Part shown: one piece after another, positions 11,738 through 21,145 of the stretch
How the letters are laid out: each line of letters starts with the position of its first letter
Numbering within the stretch: the first letter of the stretch is position 1
DNA from: Thioclava marina
GTDB taxonomy: Bacteria; Pseudomonadota; Alphaproteobacteria; Rhodobacterales; Rhodobacteraceae
Assembly: GCF_002020135.1 (NCBI RefSeq)
Contig: NZ_MPZS01000001.1
Location: 1,550,001 to 1,614,000, forward strand
Reading direction: 5' to 3'
DNA: 64,000 nt
Position numbers and translations under genes: made by a program
Notes under the pieces: model-generated
Database searches by the model: none
What the model saw: only the letters and a program-made list of their open reading frames with translations
What the model was told of the DNA's origin: nothing

Positions 11738-13183
11738 ATGACCCTGCCGCTATGGTTCGACCCCGAAGAAATGCTGATCGGGGGCCGCTGGCGCCGCGGC
11801 TCCGAGACCTTGGCCGTCGAGAATCCCTCGGATGGATCAGAAATGGCGAGGGTCGCACGCGGCACCCCCTTTGACATCGACGAGGCCGTGGCCGCGGCGC
11901 AAGACGCGCTCGATGGCGACTGGGGCCGGTTTACCGCCGTCGAGCGTGGCCGTCTCCTGATGAAGATGTCGGCCCTCGTGCTCTCGCGCATCGATGATCT
12001 AGCGGTGATCGAGGCAATGGATGTCGGAAAACCTCTGAGCCAGGCACGCGCCGATGTGACCGCACTCGCCCGCTACCTGGAATTCTACGGCGGCGCCGCC
12101 GACAAGGTGATGGGCGAGACGATCCCCTACCTGAACGGTTACACCGCCTATACCCTGCGCGAACCCCATGGCGTGACGGCCCATATCGTGCCCTGGAATT
12201 ACCCGATGCAAATCATCGGCCGGTCCGTCGGCGCAGCCCTCGCGATGGGCAATGCCGCTGTCGTCAAGCCGGCCGAGGAAGCCTCGCTGACAGCCCTTGC
12301 CTTCGCCCGGATCGCCGAAGAGGCCGGAATGCCCGCAGGCGCGCTGAACATCGTCCCCGGGCTGGGCGAGGAAGCGGGGGCCGCGCTGTCTTCGCATCCG
12401 GGCATCAACCACATCTCCTTCACCGGCTCGGTCGCGGTGGGACAGCTCATTCAGGCCGCCGCTGCGGCAAATGTCGTGCCCGTCACGCTCGAACTGGGCG
12501 GCAAATCCCCCCAGCTCGTCTTCGCCGATGCCGATCTCGACCGCGCGCTGCCATTCCTGATCAATGCGGGCATCCAGAATGCGGGGCAGACCTGCTCGGC
12601 GGCCTCGCGGATCCTGGTCGAGCGCACGCGCTACGATGAAGTGCTCGAGAAGATGGCTGCATGCTATCGCGAGCTGGTCGTGGGCCCGGCGCTTGCCGAT
12701 CACAATCTCGGCCCGCTGATCTCACGCCACCAGAAACACATCGTCGAGGCCTATCTGAGTCTCGCCTCGGATCTGACCATCGCCGCGCAAGGCACGATCG
12801 CCGGGGACGCACCCGCGACCGGCCATTACGTCGCGCCCACCCTGATTGGTGGCGGCCATGGTGGGCACAGGCTTGCACAAGAGGAGATCTTCGGCCCGGC
12901 GCAGATCGTCATTCCCTTCGAGGATGAGGAAGACGCCGTCGCCATCGCCAACGGGACCGATTATGGGCTCGTGGCTTCGGTCTGGTCCGAAAACGGCCCC
13001 CGCCTGATGCGCCTCGCCAAACGGTTGCGCGCAGGACAGGTGTTTCTCAACAATTACGGCGCAGGCGGCGGGGTCGAACTTCCCTTCGGCGGGACCGGAA
13101 AATCCGGCCATGGCCGCGAGAAGGGGTTCGAAGCGCTCTACGGCTTTTCCAGCCTGAAGACCGTCGCTGCCTGGCACGGCTGA
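11738..13183 (+). CDS. NAD(P)-dependent aldehyde dehydrogenase
   Basis: A 481-aa oxidoreductase of the ALDH superfamily. Visible are the PWNYPM cofactor region, the FTGSVAVGQ loop, general-base Glu252 in ELGGKSP and nucleophile Cys286 in GQTCSAASR. It converts an aldehyde to the acid. The sequence fits the betaine-aldehyde/aminobutyraldehyde group, but the substrate cannot be assigned. The ATG at 11738 has GAGAGGAGG upstream; the frame is open to 11675 without homology. No partner gene is adjacent. Confidence 0.9.
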   Translation: MTLPLWFDPEEMLIGGRWRRGSETLAVENPSDGSEMARVARGTPFDIDEAVAAAQDALDGDWGRFTAVERGRLLMKMSALVLSRIDDLAVIEAMDVGKPLSQARADVTALARYLEFYGGAADKVMGETIPYLNGYTAYTLREPHGVTAHIVPWNYPMQIIGRSVGAALAMGNAAVVKPAEEASLTALAFARIAEEAGMPAGALNIVPGLGEEAGAALSSHPGINHISFTGSVAVGQLIQAAAAANVVPVTLELGGKSPQLVFADADLDRALPFLINAGIQNAGQTCSAASRILVERTRYDEVLEKMAACYRELVVGPALADHNLGPLISRHQKHIVEAYLSLASDLTIAAQGTIAGDAPATGHYVAPTLIGGGHGGHRLAQEEIFGPAQIVIPFEDEEDAVAIANGTDYGLVASVWSENGPRLMRLAKRLRAGQVFLNNYGAGGGVELPFGGTGKSGHGREKGFEALYGFSSLKTVAAWHG

Positions 13184-13189
13184 TCCCGC

Positions 13190-13252
13190 TTCTTCTTGAC
13201 GAAAATATCTCGGGGGAGTCCGCGCCAGCGGACGGGGGCAGAGCCCCCTTCT
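13190..13252 (+). repeat. Dispersed palindromic repeat, copy B
   Basis: The head TTCTTCTTGACGAAAATATC followed by TCGGGGGAG, a short CGCCAGCG-containing spacer and the hairpin GGGGGCAGAGCCCCC. A second, partial hairpin (GGGGCAGAGCCCC) follows at 13280-13292. It lies between the convergent ends of the aldehyde dehydrogenase and the M20 deacylase, where it could serve as terminator. Confidence 0.72.
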
Positions 13253-13315
13253 CTTCCATTATCTGTCGCCCTCCAGCGACGGGGCAGAGCCCCCCTTCGC
13301 AAGTAAAGGTCTCGC

Positions 13316-14596
13316 TCAGGGTGTCAGCAACTCCGCCAGCACCAGCGCCATCACCTTGGCACTGTCGGCCATGTCGGTGATGCCCACCCATTCGTCGGGC
13401 TGATGGGCCAGTTCCAGCAATCCCGGACCATAGGCGATGCAGTTCTTCAGCCGCCCGATCCGGTCGATATGTTTCTGGTCATAAGTGCCCGGACTGACGA
13501 CATAGGCCGCCTCGCGCCCCAGCACCGCTTCGATCGCGGCGGCGGTCGAGCGCACCACGGGCGCATCGTGCTCCGTCATCGAGGGCTGCACCTCGAAGAG
13601 ATCGCGGATCTCGTAGCGAAACGTAGGCCGGCGCACCTTTACCCGCTCCATCAGCGCGGTGATCTCTGCCTTCACCTCGGCGAGATCCTCCTCGATGAGG
13701 AAGCGCCGGTCGATCACGATGCGGCAGCGATCGGCCACGCAGGGCGCGGGCAGGCCGGTATAGTCCGCCTCCTGCTCGGCTTCGCCGCCATGGATCGAGT
13801 TGATGTTCAGCGTCGAGGCCCGCGCGCCCTCGGGGATCACCGGCATCTCGGTGCGCTTGCCCAGCAGGAGCGGATAGAGCGTCTCCTCCATCTCGGCCAG
13901 AACCGCCCCCATATGGCGGATCGCGCTGTCGCCGAGGAATGGCATCGAGCCATGCGCGATCCGACCCATCGTCTCGATTTCCGCCCACCAGACGCCGCGA
14001 TGACCGAGGCAGATCTGATCCTTGTGGAGGGGCTCGGGGATGATGACGTGCTGAACGCGTGCGGGATCGAACCGGCCTTGCGTCGCGAGATAGGCCACCC
14101 CTCCATAGCCTCCCGTTTCCTCGTCAGCCGTGGCCGAGATCTCGATCGTACCCGCGAAATCCGGGCACACCGCCAGGAACGCCTCCGCCGCGATCACCGA
14201 GGCGGCAAGCCCGCCCTTCATGTCGCAAGCCCCGCGCCCGTAGATCCGATCACCCTCGATCTCTGCGCCGAACGGATCGCGGGTCCAGCCGTGGCCGACC
14301 TCGACCACGTCGTGATGCGAGTTGAAATGCACGCACTCACCGACGCGCGCTCCCTCGATCCGCGCGATGAGGTTCCAGCGCGGATACCGTTCGCTGTCGC
14401 CGGGCGCATCCTGCGCGCGGATCAGCTCCGTCGCAAAGCCTCGCGCGCCGAGCCGGTCCGCGAGATATTCGCAGATCTCGAGATAATGCCGCCCCGGCGG
14501 GTTGAGCGTCGGGATGCGGATGAGATCCTGGGTCAGCGCGACCAGATCGTCGCGACGGCTGTAGATCTCGAGCTTGAGGCGCGCAGCAAGGTCCAT
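13316..14596 (-). CDS. M20-family metallopeptidase/deacylase (ArgE/DapE-like)
   Basis: A 426-aa di-zinc amidohydrolase. The M20 signature is complete: HFNSHHDVVEVGHG (first His-x-Asp), GRGACDMKGGLAAS (bridging Asp), ATADEETGGYGG (catalytic Glu-Glu) and a C-terminal His in LELAHQPDEWV. The dimerisation lid lies in the middle. These enzymes hydrolyse N-acyl amino acids or small peptides; substrate is unassigned. It stands alone, opposite the membrane-protein cluster, but a second M20 gene lies 3 kb downstream in a transport operon. Confidence 0.88.
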   Translation of the reverse strand: MDLAARLKLEIYSRRDDLVALTQDLIRIPTLNPPGRHYLEICEYLADRLGARGFATELIRAQDAPGDSERYPRWNLIARIEGARVGECVHFNSHHDVVEVGHGWTRDPFGAEIEGDRIYGRGACDMKGGLAASVIAAEAFLAVCPDFAGTIEISATADEETGGYGGVAYLATQGRFDPARVQHVIIPEPLHKDQICLGHRGVWWAEIETMGRIAHGSMPFLGDSAIRHMGAVLAEMEETLYPLLLGKRTEMPVIPEGARASTLNINSIHGGEAEQEADYTGLPAPCVADRCRIVIDRRFLIEEDLAEVKAEITALMERVKVRRPTFRYEIRDLFEVQPSMTEHDAPVVRSTAAAIEAVLGREAAYVVSPGTYDQKHIDRIGRLKNCIAYGPGLLELAHQPDEWVGITDMADSAKVMALVLAELLTP

Positions 14597-14709
14597 GCCG
14601 CCACGCTAGACCCGCCCCGGCCCGCGCTCCAAGCGGAAAACGCATGGCCAAGAACGACCCGGCGCGCTATTGCAGGGCAAACCCGGCGAGGGCGTCGGGC
14701 AGGAGGACG

Positions 14710-15021
14710 ATGATGAACCTGTTTCTGGGCTTTGCGCTGGTGATCTGCATCGCCGTGGGCGGCTGGCTGTCGAAATATGACTGGGCGAAACTGCTCGCGC
14801 TGGTACCGGTCGGAATGCTGCTGCCGGCCTTCTACATGACCGGCACCGCCTGCGGCGCGGGCTTCGTGTTCAATTTCTTCTCGGATGCTGGCAGCTGCAC
14901 GAACGGCTACGCCCCGCGCCAGATGTTCGCCGCGACCTATGTGATGGCGCTGATCCCCGTCGCCGTCGCTGCCATCGCGATCAAGCTGATCCGCATGGCC
15001 ATGGCCGCGCGCAAGGGCTGA
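14710..15021 (+). CDS. Small membrane protein, unknown function
   Basis: A 103-aa protein predicted to have three or four transmembrane helices: residues 1-20, 26-46, and 78-97, plus a hydrophobic stretch with several cysteines (TACGAGF, GSCTNGY) that may be exported. The start is one of two adjacent ATGs after AGGAGG. It is followed by two more small membrane-protein genes on the same strand, probably forming an envelope-related operon. No function is recognised. Confidence 0.65.
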   Translation: MMNLFLGFALVICIAVGGWLSKYDWAKLLALVPVGMLLPAFYMTGTACGAGFVFNFFSDAGSCTNGYAPRQMFAATYVMALIPVAVAAIAIKLIRMAMAARKG

Positions 15022-15103
15022 GACCGGGGTCGGAGCGAGGGCAGAGGCTGGCCTTCGCCGCCGCGCACGCTTAGGCTTCACCCGTTCTGGCAAGGAGCGC
15101 AGG

Positions 15104-15382
15104 ATGCTGGCACTTATCCGCCTGGCGATTTTCGGCCTGATCGCGCTGACGATCCTGTTCTGGCTGGTGCGGATCTATGCCCGCTCGCTGCGTCGAGAAT
15201 CGCTCGAGAAGGAATGGGACGTCACCCATGCCTATGGTGAGACGGCACAGCCCCGCGACGCTTTTGTCGAAGAAGGCATGCGGGATTACGAAAAGAGTCT
15301 GCTGCGCAAGCTGATCTGGCTTGTGTATGTGCTGCCGATCGGGCTGATCGCGGTAATTGTCTATTTCATGAATTACAGGTGA
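15104..15382 (+). CDS. Small two-TM membrane protein
   Basis: A 92-aa protein with hydrophobic helices at residues 3-25 and 69-88 flanking a charged, probably cytoplasmic, loop (SLRRESLEKEWD). It has a GGAG-type ribosome-binding site. Homologues beside DUF1523 genes are common in Rhodobacteraceae, where names such as efflux pump have been attached without good reason. Seven bases separate it from the DUF1523 gene, so the two are co-transcribed. Confidence 0.7.
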   Translation: MLALIRLAIFGLIALTILFWLVRIYARSLRRESLEKEWDVTHAYGETAQPRDAFVEEGMRDYEKSLLRKLIWLVYVLPIGLIAVIVYFMNYR

Positions 15383-15389
15383 GGGTGCG

Positions 15390-16013
15390 ATGCGTTACGT
15401 GAAATGGGGCTTCTGGGCGGTGCTGTTCGCCATCGTGGCGACGTTCCTGCATTACAACCTGCCGCGCCACGACATCGTGCGCATCGTGGGCACCGAGGTG
15501 CGCCGCGTCGATTTCGGCGAGAACTCGATCTTCTGGGCCACGCCGGATGTGGGCACCGCGAATGCCACGAGCCGCGACGTGCGCTTCATCAACACGGTAC
15601 GCCCGAACGGCAAGACGCTGGTGTTTCGCAACGAGGATACCGGCTGGGGCTGGCCGCCCTATTTCAAGCTCGACAGCTCCGATCTTCAGGCCCAGGCCGA
15701 ATCGCAGATCTCGACCCAGGCGGACCCGATCTGGGTGTCGGTGACGCGCTATGGCTGGCGTTCGCGCTGGCTGAGCATCTTCCCCAACGCGGTTGGGCTG
15801 AAAGTCGTGCCCAGCCCCGATACGCGGATCATCCCTTGGGCGAATATCATCATCCTCACCCTGCTCGTTCTGATCTTGCTCACGATCCGCGCCATGTGGC
15901 GGCAATTCCGCGAGCGCTCGATTGACCCGCTGATCGACGATGCGGGCGAGGCCTGGGACGATGCCGAAGAGGGTGCGAAAGGGTTCTTCGACCGGCTCTT
16001 CGGAAGGAAATGA
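15390..16013 (+). CDS. DUF1523-family membrane-anchored protein
   Basis: A 207-aa protein with an N-terminal helix (residues 7-23), a conserved extracytoplasmic domain beginning LPRHDIVRIVGTEVRRVDF, a second helix around residues 148-170 and an acidic cytoplasmic tail. The sequence matches the DUF1523 family, which has no known function. Stop and start spacing show it is the last gene of the small membrane operon. It is convergent with the amidase across a repeat element. Confidence 0.78.
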   Translation: MRYVKWGFWAVLFAIVATFLHYNLPRHDIVRIVGTEVRRVDFGENSIFWATPDVGTANATSRDVRFINTVRPNGKTLVFRNEDTGWGWPPYFKLDSSDLQAQAESQISTQADPIWVSVTRYGWRSRWLSIFPNAVGLKVVPSPDTRIIPWANIIILTLLVLILLTIRAMWRQFRERSIDPLIDDAGEAWDDAEEGAKGFFDRLFGRK

Positions 16014-16018
16014 GCGCG

Positions 16019-16060
16019 AGGGGCACTGCCCCCGCGCGCATCCTCCCCGGTATATTGCAA
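16019..16060 (-). repeat. Dispersed palindromic repeat, copy C
   Basis: A shorter, diverged copy on the minus strand. The hairpin GGGGGCAGTGCCCC and the CCGGGGAGG plus ATATAC-type head match the other copies in order. It lies between the convergent DUF1523 and amidase genes. Confidence 0.55.
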
Positions 16061-16079
16061 GCAGCTGGAGGGACGAGGA

Positions 16080-17375
16080 TCAGACCTCGCCGTGCGCGAA
16101 CCGCTCGCGCATGAGACGGTCGGCCACCTCGAGCACCAGTGCGTCCTCGCCCAGTCGGCCCACGACCTGCACCCCGATCGGGCGGCCCGCGCTGTCTTCG
16201 AGCACCGGGACCGTGCAGGCGGGAAAGCCCAGAAGCGACCAGATCCGGTTGAAGGCGGGATCGCCCGTGCCGCTCTCGAAAGCCGGGGCTGCGCCGGCGG
16301 CGGCCGGGGTCAGCCAGATGTCTCCGGGAGAGGTCTCTGCCATCATGCGCTGACGGAAGGCCAGCATCGCGGCCCGGTCGGTCAGACGCTGCTCGGACGT
16401 TTGCGCCGCGCCCTCCTCGATCTGCGCGCGCAGTTTTTCGGAAAGACGGTCAGCGCCGATCTCATATTCATGCGCCAGCGCCTCGGAGGCTTCGACGGCC
16501 ATGATCCGGGCATGTAGCGCGGGAATATCGCGCATCGTGGCGCTCAACGCGGCACCGAATGGCGCGCTCTGGGCGGCGGGCAGGCTGGCCTCGAAATCCG
16601 TCCAGGCGGAATGGAGGTCGGGCGTTCCCATCTCCCATGTCGGCCCCCGGAAAACTGCAAGGCGCGGTGTGACCCCTGTCTGCCCCGGTTGCAGGGCGAG
16701 CCCCGAGAGCGCCTCGATCGCGAGCGCCGCATCAGGCACCGAGCGTGCGAAAGCTCCGACCGTGTCGAAAGAGCGGGCGAAGACGGCCACGCCCCAGGTC
16801 TCGACCAGATCGAAAGAGGGTTTGTAGCCGACCACCCCGCAGAAGGAAGCGGGACGGATGATCGAGCCGGAGGTCTGCGTACCCAGCGCGAGCGGCACCA
16901 TTCCGGCGGCGACCGCAGCGGCCGAACCCGAGGAAGAGCCGCCCGGCGTCGCCCCCGGCACCGCCGGGTTGCGGGTGCGGCAGGGCTGATAGCCCGCGAA
17001 TTCCGTCGTCTCGGTCTTGCCAAGGATTACCGCCCCGGCCGCCCGTGCAAGCGCCACCGACCCCGCGTCGAATTGCGCGATCCGGTCGGCCCAGATCGGC
17101 GAACCGCAGCGCCAGGGCATATCGCGCACCGCGAAGATATCCTTGATCCCGAGCGTCACCCCGTGCAGCCGCCCGCGCATCGGTCCCGCATCAAGCGTGC
17201 GGGCACGGGCCAGTGCGCCTTCGCTGTCCAGATGCACCCACGCCCCGATCTCGTCTTCCGCAGCGGCGCACCGTTCAAGCCGCGCACGCAGAGCGCGTTC
17301 CGCGCTCAGCCGCCCCTCCGAGATGGCGCGCACCGTCGCGACCGCTCCGGGCAGATTCTCCGCAAGATCCTTCAT
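16080..17375 (-). CDS. Amidase-signature family hydrolase
   Basis: A 431-aa amidase with the whole Ser-cisSer-Lys triad: Lys78 in GIKDIFAV, the cis-Ser in TPGGSSSGS (147-148) and nucleophile Ser171 in TQTSGSIIRPAS. Enzymes of this family cleave simple amides, N-carbamoyl or aryl amides; substrate is not evident. The start at 17375 leaves four bases after the stop of the M20 gene and follows GGGAGGGA. An upstream ATG at 17492 would overlap that gene. As the last gene of the liv-M20-amidase operon, it probably acts on the imported compound. Confidence 0.9.
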   Translation of the reverse strand: MKDLAENLPGAVATVRAISEGRLSAERALRARLERCAAAEDEIGAWVHLDSEGALARARTLDAGPMRGRLHGVTLGIKDIFAVRDMPWRCGSPIWADRIAQFDAGSVALARAAGAVILGKTETTEFAGYQPCRTRNPAVPGATPGGSSSGSAAAVAAGMVPLALGTQTSGSIIRPASFCGVVGYKPSFDLVETWGVAVFARSFDTVGAFARSVPDAALAIEALSGLALQPGQTGVTPRLAVFRGPTWEMGTPDLHSAWTDFEASLPAAQSAPFGAALSATMRDIPALHARIMAVEASEALAHEYEIGADRLSEKLRAQIEEGAAQTSEQRLTDRAAMLAFRQRMMAETSPGDIWLTPAAAGAAPAFESGTGDPAFNRIWSLLGFPACTVPVLEDSAGRPIGVQVVGRLGEDALVLEVADRLMRERFAHGEV

Positions 17376-17379
17376 CGGC

Positions 17380-18477
17380 TCATCCCTCCCACTGGCCCAG
17401 CGCCGCGCGGTAGATCCTAACCGCTTCTTCGAGACGTGACAGGGCGACATATTCGTCGGTTTTATGTGCAAGCCCCGGCTCTCCAGGACCAAGAATGACG
17501 GTCGGCACCCCTTCCAGAGCGGGCGTGAAGATCGACGCGTCGGTGAAATAGCTCATCGCCATCGGATCGGAGGGCTGGCCCGCCTCGAGGGCGGTGAGTG
17601 CGGTGATCGCCGCCAACCACGGAACGTTCGGATCGGTCCAGACGGCGGGCAGGTCGATGATCCGCGACAGCTCTGCCCCGGCGGGCAGGCACGCTTCTAT
17701 TTTCGCCACGAGTTCGTCATGCACCACGCCCGGAACCGAGCGCAGATCGAGCGTAACCTCGCAGCGATCGGGAACGGAATTGGTGTTCAGCCCGCCGGAG
17801 ATCGTGCCGATATTCAGGCTCGGCGCGCCCATCACCGGATGCGCAGAGCCGAGATCGACCATCTTGATCTGCGCAAGCGCGGCCATCGCGAGTTCGATCG
17901 CATTCACCCCCGCCTCGGGGGCCGAGCCATGCGCGGTCACCCCGTGGAAAACGAGCCGCAGCCAGAGTGCGCCCTTATGCCCGGGCACTGCACGGTTCGC
18001 GGTGGGTTCGGCCACAATCAGCGCGCCGATCGGCGGCAGCGGGCCGGCCGCGACCATCGCGCGGGCGCCGTCACTGCCGGTTTCCTCGCCCGCAGTGAGC
18101 AGGATCGCGATCCCACCCGGCGGCACCGGCGCATCGAGCGCAGCGCAGAGAAAGGCCGCGACGCCGCCTTTCATGTCGGTGCTGCCCCGCCCGTAGAGCT
18201 TGCCGTCTTCGATCAGACCGTCATGCGGCGGGTAGCGCCACGCGGAACCACCCAGCGGCACCGTGTCGAGATGCCCGGTGAAGCCAAGCGCCTGACCAGC
18301 ACCGGTCCCCTTCGTAGCGATCAGGTTGCTGCGGTCCGGGCCTTGCGCAATGACCTCGACATCGAACCCGCCACCGCGCAGCAGATCGGCGCAGAAGGCC
18401 ATCGCCTCGGCCTCCTGTCCGGGCGGGTTGATGGTGTCGAAACCGATCAGGCGGCGGGTGAGGTCAGTGACATCCAT
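17380..18477 (-). CDS. M20-family deacylase (ArgE/DapE-like)
   Basis: A 365-aa metallo-amidohydrolase. GFTGHLDTVPLGG carries the first metal His and Asp, YGRGSTDMKGGVAAF the bridging Asp, LTAGEETGSDGA the Glu pair, and GLAHKTDEYV the C-terminal His. It probably removes an N-acyl group from an amino-acid derivative brought in by the adjacent importer. The ATG at 18477 lies four bases after the LivF-type stop; an open frame further upstream overlaps that gene and is rejected. It is different enough from the M20 gene at 13316 that recent duplication is unlikely. Confidence 0.88.
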   Translation of the reverse strand: MDVTDLTRRLIGFDTINPPGQEAEAMAFCADLLRGGGFDVEVIAQGPDRSNLIATKGTGAGQALGFTGHLDTVPLGGSAWRYPPHDGLIEDGKLYGRGSTDMKGGVAAFLCAALDAPVPPGGIAILLTAGEETGSDGARAMVAAGPLPPIGALIVAEPTANRAVPGHKGALWLRLVFHGVTAHGSAPEAGVNAIELAMAALAQIKMVDLGSAHPVMGAPSLNIGTISGGLNTNSVPDRCEVTLDLRSVPGVVHDELVAKIEACLPAGAELSRIIDLPAVWTDPNVPWLAAITALTALEAGQPSDPMAMSYFTDASIFTPALEGVPTVILGPGEPGLAHKTDEYVALSRLEEAVRIYRAALGQWEG

Positions 18478-18481
18478 CCCG

Positions 18482-19189
18482 TCACCCGAAATAGGCTTCG
18501 TGCACGGCCTCATCAGAGGCGAGATCGGCGGCCGCCCCCTGCGCGACCAGCTTGCCGCCCGAGAGCACATAACCGTAATCGGAAATCGCGAGCGTCTGGC
18601 GCACGTTCTGTTCGACGAGGAACACGGTGATACCCTCGTCCCGGATGCCCTGGATGATGCGGAAGTTTTCTTTCACGTAGAGCGGCGAGAGGCCGAGCGA
18701 GGGCTCGTCGATCAGCAGGATCTTCGGCCCGCCCATCAGCCCGCGCCCGATCGAGACCATCGCCTGTTCACCGCCCGACATCGTGCCCGCGAGCTGGTCG
18801 CGTCGCTCGGCAAGCCGCGGGAACAGCGTGAAGACCTTGTCGAGCCGCTGCCGGATCAGCGCCTCGTCACGGACCTGATAGGCCCCGAGACGCAGGTTCT
18901 CGGTCACGCTCATCTTGGGGAACATGCGACGGCCTTCGGGGATCGCGGCGATGCCGCGCGCGATCACCTTGTGGGTCGGCAGACCCGTGATGTCCTCGCC
19001 CTCGAGCTTGATCGTGCCCGCATTGGGCGGCGTCAGCCCGAGGATCGCGCGGATCAGGGTCGATTTCCCCGCGCCGTTCGAGCCCAGCAAGCAGGTGATC
19101 TTGCCCGGCGCGACGTCGAGCGAGACATCGTGGAGTACATCGGCCTTGTCATAGGCAGCGCGGAGGTTGCGGATTTCGATCCCTGCCAT
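18482..19189 (-). CDS. Liv-type ABC transporter ATPase, LivF-like
   Basis: A 235-aa ABC ATPase with Walker A LLGSNGAGKST, signature MSGGEQAM, Walker B ILLIDEPSLGL and the H-loop-type switch region QNVRQTL. It energises import through the LivH/LivM-like permeases. Its start overlaps the LivG-like stop by one base. It belongs to the hydrophobic amino-acid/amide (HAAT) importer of this operon. Confidence 0.9.
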   Translation of the reverse strand: MAGIEIRNLRAAYDKADVLHDVSLDVAPGKITCLLGSNGAGKSTLIRAILGLTPPNAGTIKLEGEDITGLPTHKVIARGIAAIPEGRRMFPKMSVTENLRLGAYQVRDEALIRQRLDKVFTLFPRLAERRDQLAGTMSGGEQAMVSIGRGLMGGPKILLIDEPSLGLSPLYVKENFRIIQGIRDEGITVFLVEQNVRQTLAISDYGYVLSGGKLVAQGAAADLASDEAVHEAYFG

Positions 19190-19965
19190 CAGTCGGCTCC
19201 CAGATAGGCATTTTGCACTTCGCTGTCGGCGGCCACCTCGGCATAGGTGCCCTCGGCGATCTTGCGGCCATAGCTCAGCACGATGCAGCGGTCGGTGATA
19301 CGTTCGATCACGCCCATCTCGTGCTCGACGATGATGATCGAGAGCCCTTCGCCGCGCGCGCGCACGTCGAGGATATCGTCCATCAGCTGGTGGGTTTCGT
19401 CATGGGTCATCCCCGCCGAGGGCTCGTCGAGCAGCAAAAGGCGCGGGCCCGAGATCAACGCGCGGCAGATCTCGATCCGGCGGCGCTCGATCATCGGCAA
19501 GGTGCCCACGGGCTGATCCATCCGATCGGCCAGATGCCCCGAGAAGGTCGCCACGAGATCACGCGCCTGGCGGCGGGTCATGTCGAGCTGCTCTTGCAGC
19601 CCGCGCCGTGAAATCAGGTTCGACCACAGCCCACGCACGAGCCGCGAGGTGTCGCCGATCATGATATTGTCGTAAATCGAGAGCGGCAGGCACAGGCGCG
19701 AGCGCTGGAAGGTCCGCACGATCCCCGCCTCATAGACCGCGCGCGGATCGGCACCGGTGATTTCCTGCCCCTCGAAGAAGACCTGCCCCCCGGTCGGTCC
19801 GTAGATGCCGGTGAGCACGTTGAAACTGGTGGTCTTGCCCGAACCGTTCGGGCCGATCAGGCCGAGGATCTCGCTCTGGTCGAGCGTCATCGAAAAATCG
19901 TCCAGTGCGGTGACCCCGCCGAAACGCTTCACGACATTGCGGAATTCAAGCAACGGTCCGGTCAT
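19189..19965 (-). CDS. Liv-type ABC transporter ATPase, LivG-like
   Basis: A 258-aa ABC ATPase with Walker A GLIGPNGSGKTTSF, a signature region around VGTLPMIERRRIEI, Walker B LLLLDEPSAGM and the H-loop IVEHEM. The signature is a variant, as is common in LivG proteins. It pairs with the LivF-like ATPase. It overlaps the LivM-like permease gene by four bases. Confidence 0.9.
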   Translation of the reverse strand: MTGPLLEFRNVVKRFGGVTALDDFSMTLDQSEILGLIGPNGSGKTTSFNVLTGIYGPTGGQVFFEGQEITGADPRAVYEAGIVRTFQRSRLCLPLSIYDNIMIGDTSRLVRGLWSNLISRRGLQEQLDMTRRQARDLVATFSGHLADRMDQPVGTLPMIERRRIEICRALISGPRLLLLDEPSAGMTHDETHQLMDDILDVRARGEGLSIIIVEHEMGVIERITDRCIVLSYGRKIAEGTYAEVAADSEVQNAYLGAD

Positions 19966-21140
19966 GCGTCGGTCCTCCGGTTCGGGAAGAAGTTGCGAAG
20001 ATGGCGCGGCAGGATGCCCTCGGGGCGGAACAGCAGCACCAGCATCACGAGGATCGAGAAGAGCAGGAACCGGTATTCCTGAAGGAGTTGCAGCTTCTCG
20101 GGCAAGAGCACCACGATCGCGGCTGCAATCGCGCCGCCCCAGGGACTGCCGAGGCCGCCCAGGAGCACGATCGACACCAGCAGCAGGCTGTCGGAAAAGG
20201 TGAAGGAGGCCGGCGCGATGAAGGAGATCATCATCCCGTAAAGCGCCCCGCTCACCCCGAGGATCACGTTGCCAAGCAGGAAGGCGAGGATCTTCGTGCG
20301 CTTGACCGAGATCCCGAAACAGGCAGCGGCCGTCTCATCGAGCCGCACCGCATCCATGTGCAACCCGATCCAGCTGCGCTCCAAGCGTCGGAACAGGACG
20401 AAGACCAGCGCCGCCAGCCCCGCCGCAAGCAGCGCGTAGTTGACGTAGAAGGAAATCTCGAGGTTGCCGAGGCTCGGCGCGTTGAAGAAATCCCACCCGA
20501 AGAGCTTCATCGAATTGACCATCAGCCCCTGCGGACCGCCGAGGATCTCGTTGACCTCGAGAAAGGTGCGGAACAGCACGCCGAAGGCGATGGTGACGAC
20601 AGCGGCGTAATGGCCCGTCGTGCGCACGATCGGGATCAGCAGCGGCAGGCTGATCGCCATCGCGACGATCCCGCCCGCAAGCAGGATCAAGAGCGGCGGG
20701 ATCTCCGCCACATTGCCCAGTACCGCGGCCGTATAAGCGCCTGCGCCGAAGAAAGCCGCGCCCGCGAAATTCACGAGGCCGGTGAAGCCGAACTGGATGT
20801 TCAGCCCCAGCGACGCCACGAAATAGAGCAACACCGTCGAGATCATCAGCAGCGCGAAATGCGAGCCCGACAGGACCAGGATCAACCCGATCAGCACCGC
20901 AAAGGCGAGCCGATTGAGCCGCGTCTCCGAGGCCGCCCAATCACGCTCGACGCGCCGCACGAAGCCGGTTTTGATCGCGACGCCGGTCGCCACGACTGCA
21001 AGCACGAGCAGCGAGAGAACCTGCCAGGTTTCCTCGGCCATCAGCAGTGCCCAGGAGTAGAGCCCCGCGGCCACGATTACCGCAGCGGCGGAGATCCAGG
21101 GGCGCGAGAGCTGCGATTGCGGGAGGGAAATATCGGTCAT
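19962..21140 (-). CDS. Liv-type ABC permease, LivM-like
   Basis: A 392-aa inner-membrane permease with eight to ten predicted helices. It contains the LivM-family segment LNIQFGFTGLVNFAGAAFFG and the coupling region with VRLDETAAACFGISVKRTK. A longer N-terminus with two extra helices precedes the family core. It forms the channel with the LivH-like protein. Five bases separate it from the LivH-like gene. Confidence 0.9.
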   Translation of the reverse strand: MTDISLPQSQLSRPWISAAAVIVAAGLYSWALLMAEETWQVLSLLVLAVVATGVAIKTGFVRRVERDWAASETRLNRLAFAVLIGLILVLSGSHFALLMISTVLLYFVASLGLNIQFGFTGLVNFAGAAFFGAGAYTAAVLGNVAEIPPLLILLAGGIVAMAISLPLLIPIVRTTGHYAAVVTIAFGVLFRTFLEVNEILGGPQGLMVNSMKLFGWDFFNAPSLGNLEISFYVNYALLAAGLAALVFVLFRRLERSWIGLHMDAVRLDETAAACFGISVKRTKILAFLLGNVILGVSGALYGMMISFIAPASFTFSDSLLLVSIVLLGGLGSPWGGAIAAAIVVLLPEKLQLLQEYRFLLFSILVMLVLLFRPEGILPRHLRNFFPNRRTDA

Positions 21141-21145
21141 CTGTC

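Noticed and set aside
13280-13292. A second GGGGCAGAGCCCC hairpin after repeat copy B
   Set aside because: It lacks the AAATAT head, so it is treated as a partial echo of the repeat and not counted as a separate copy.
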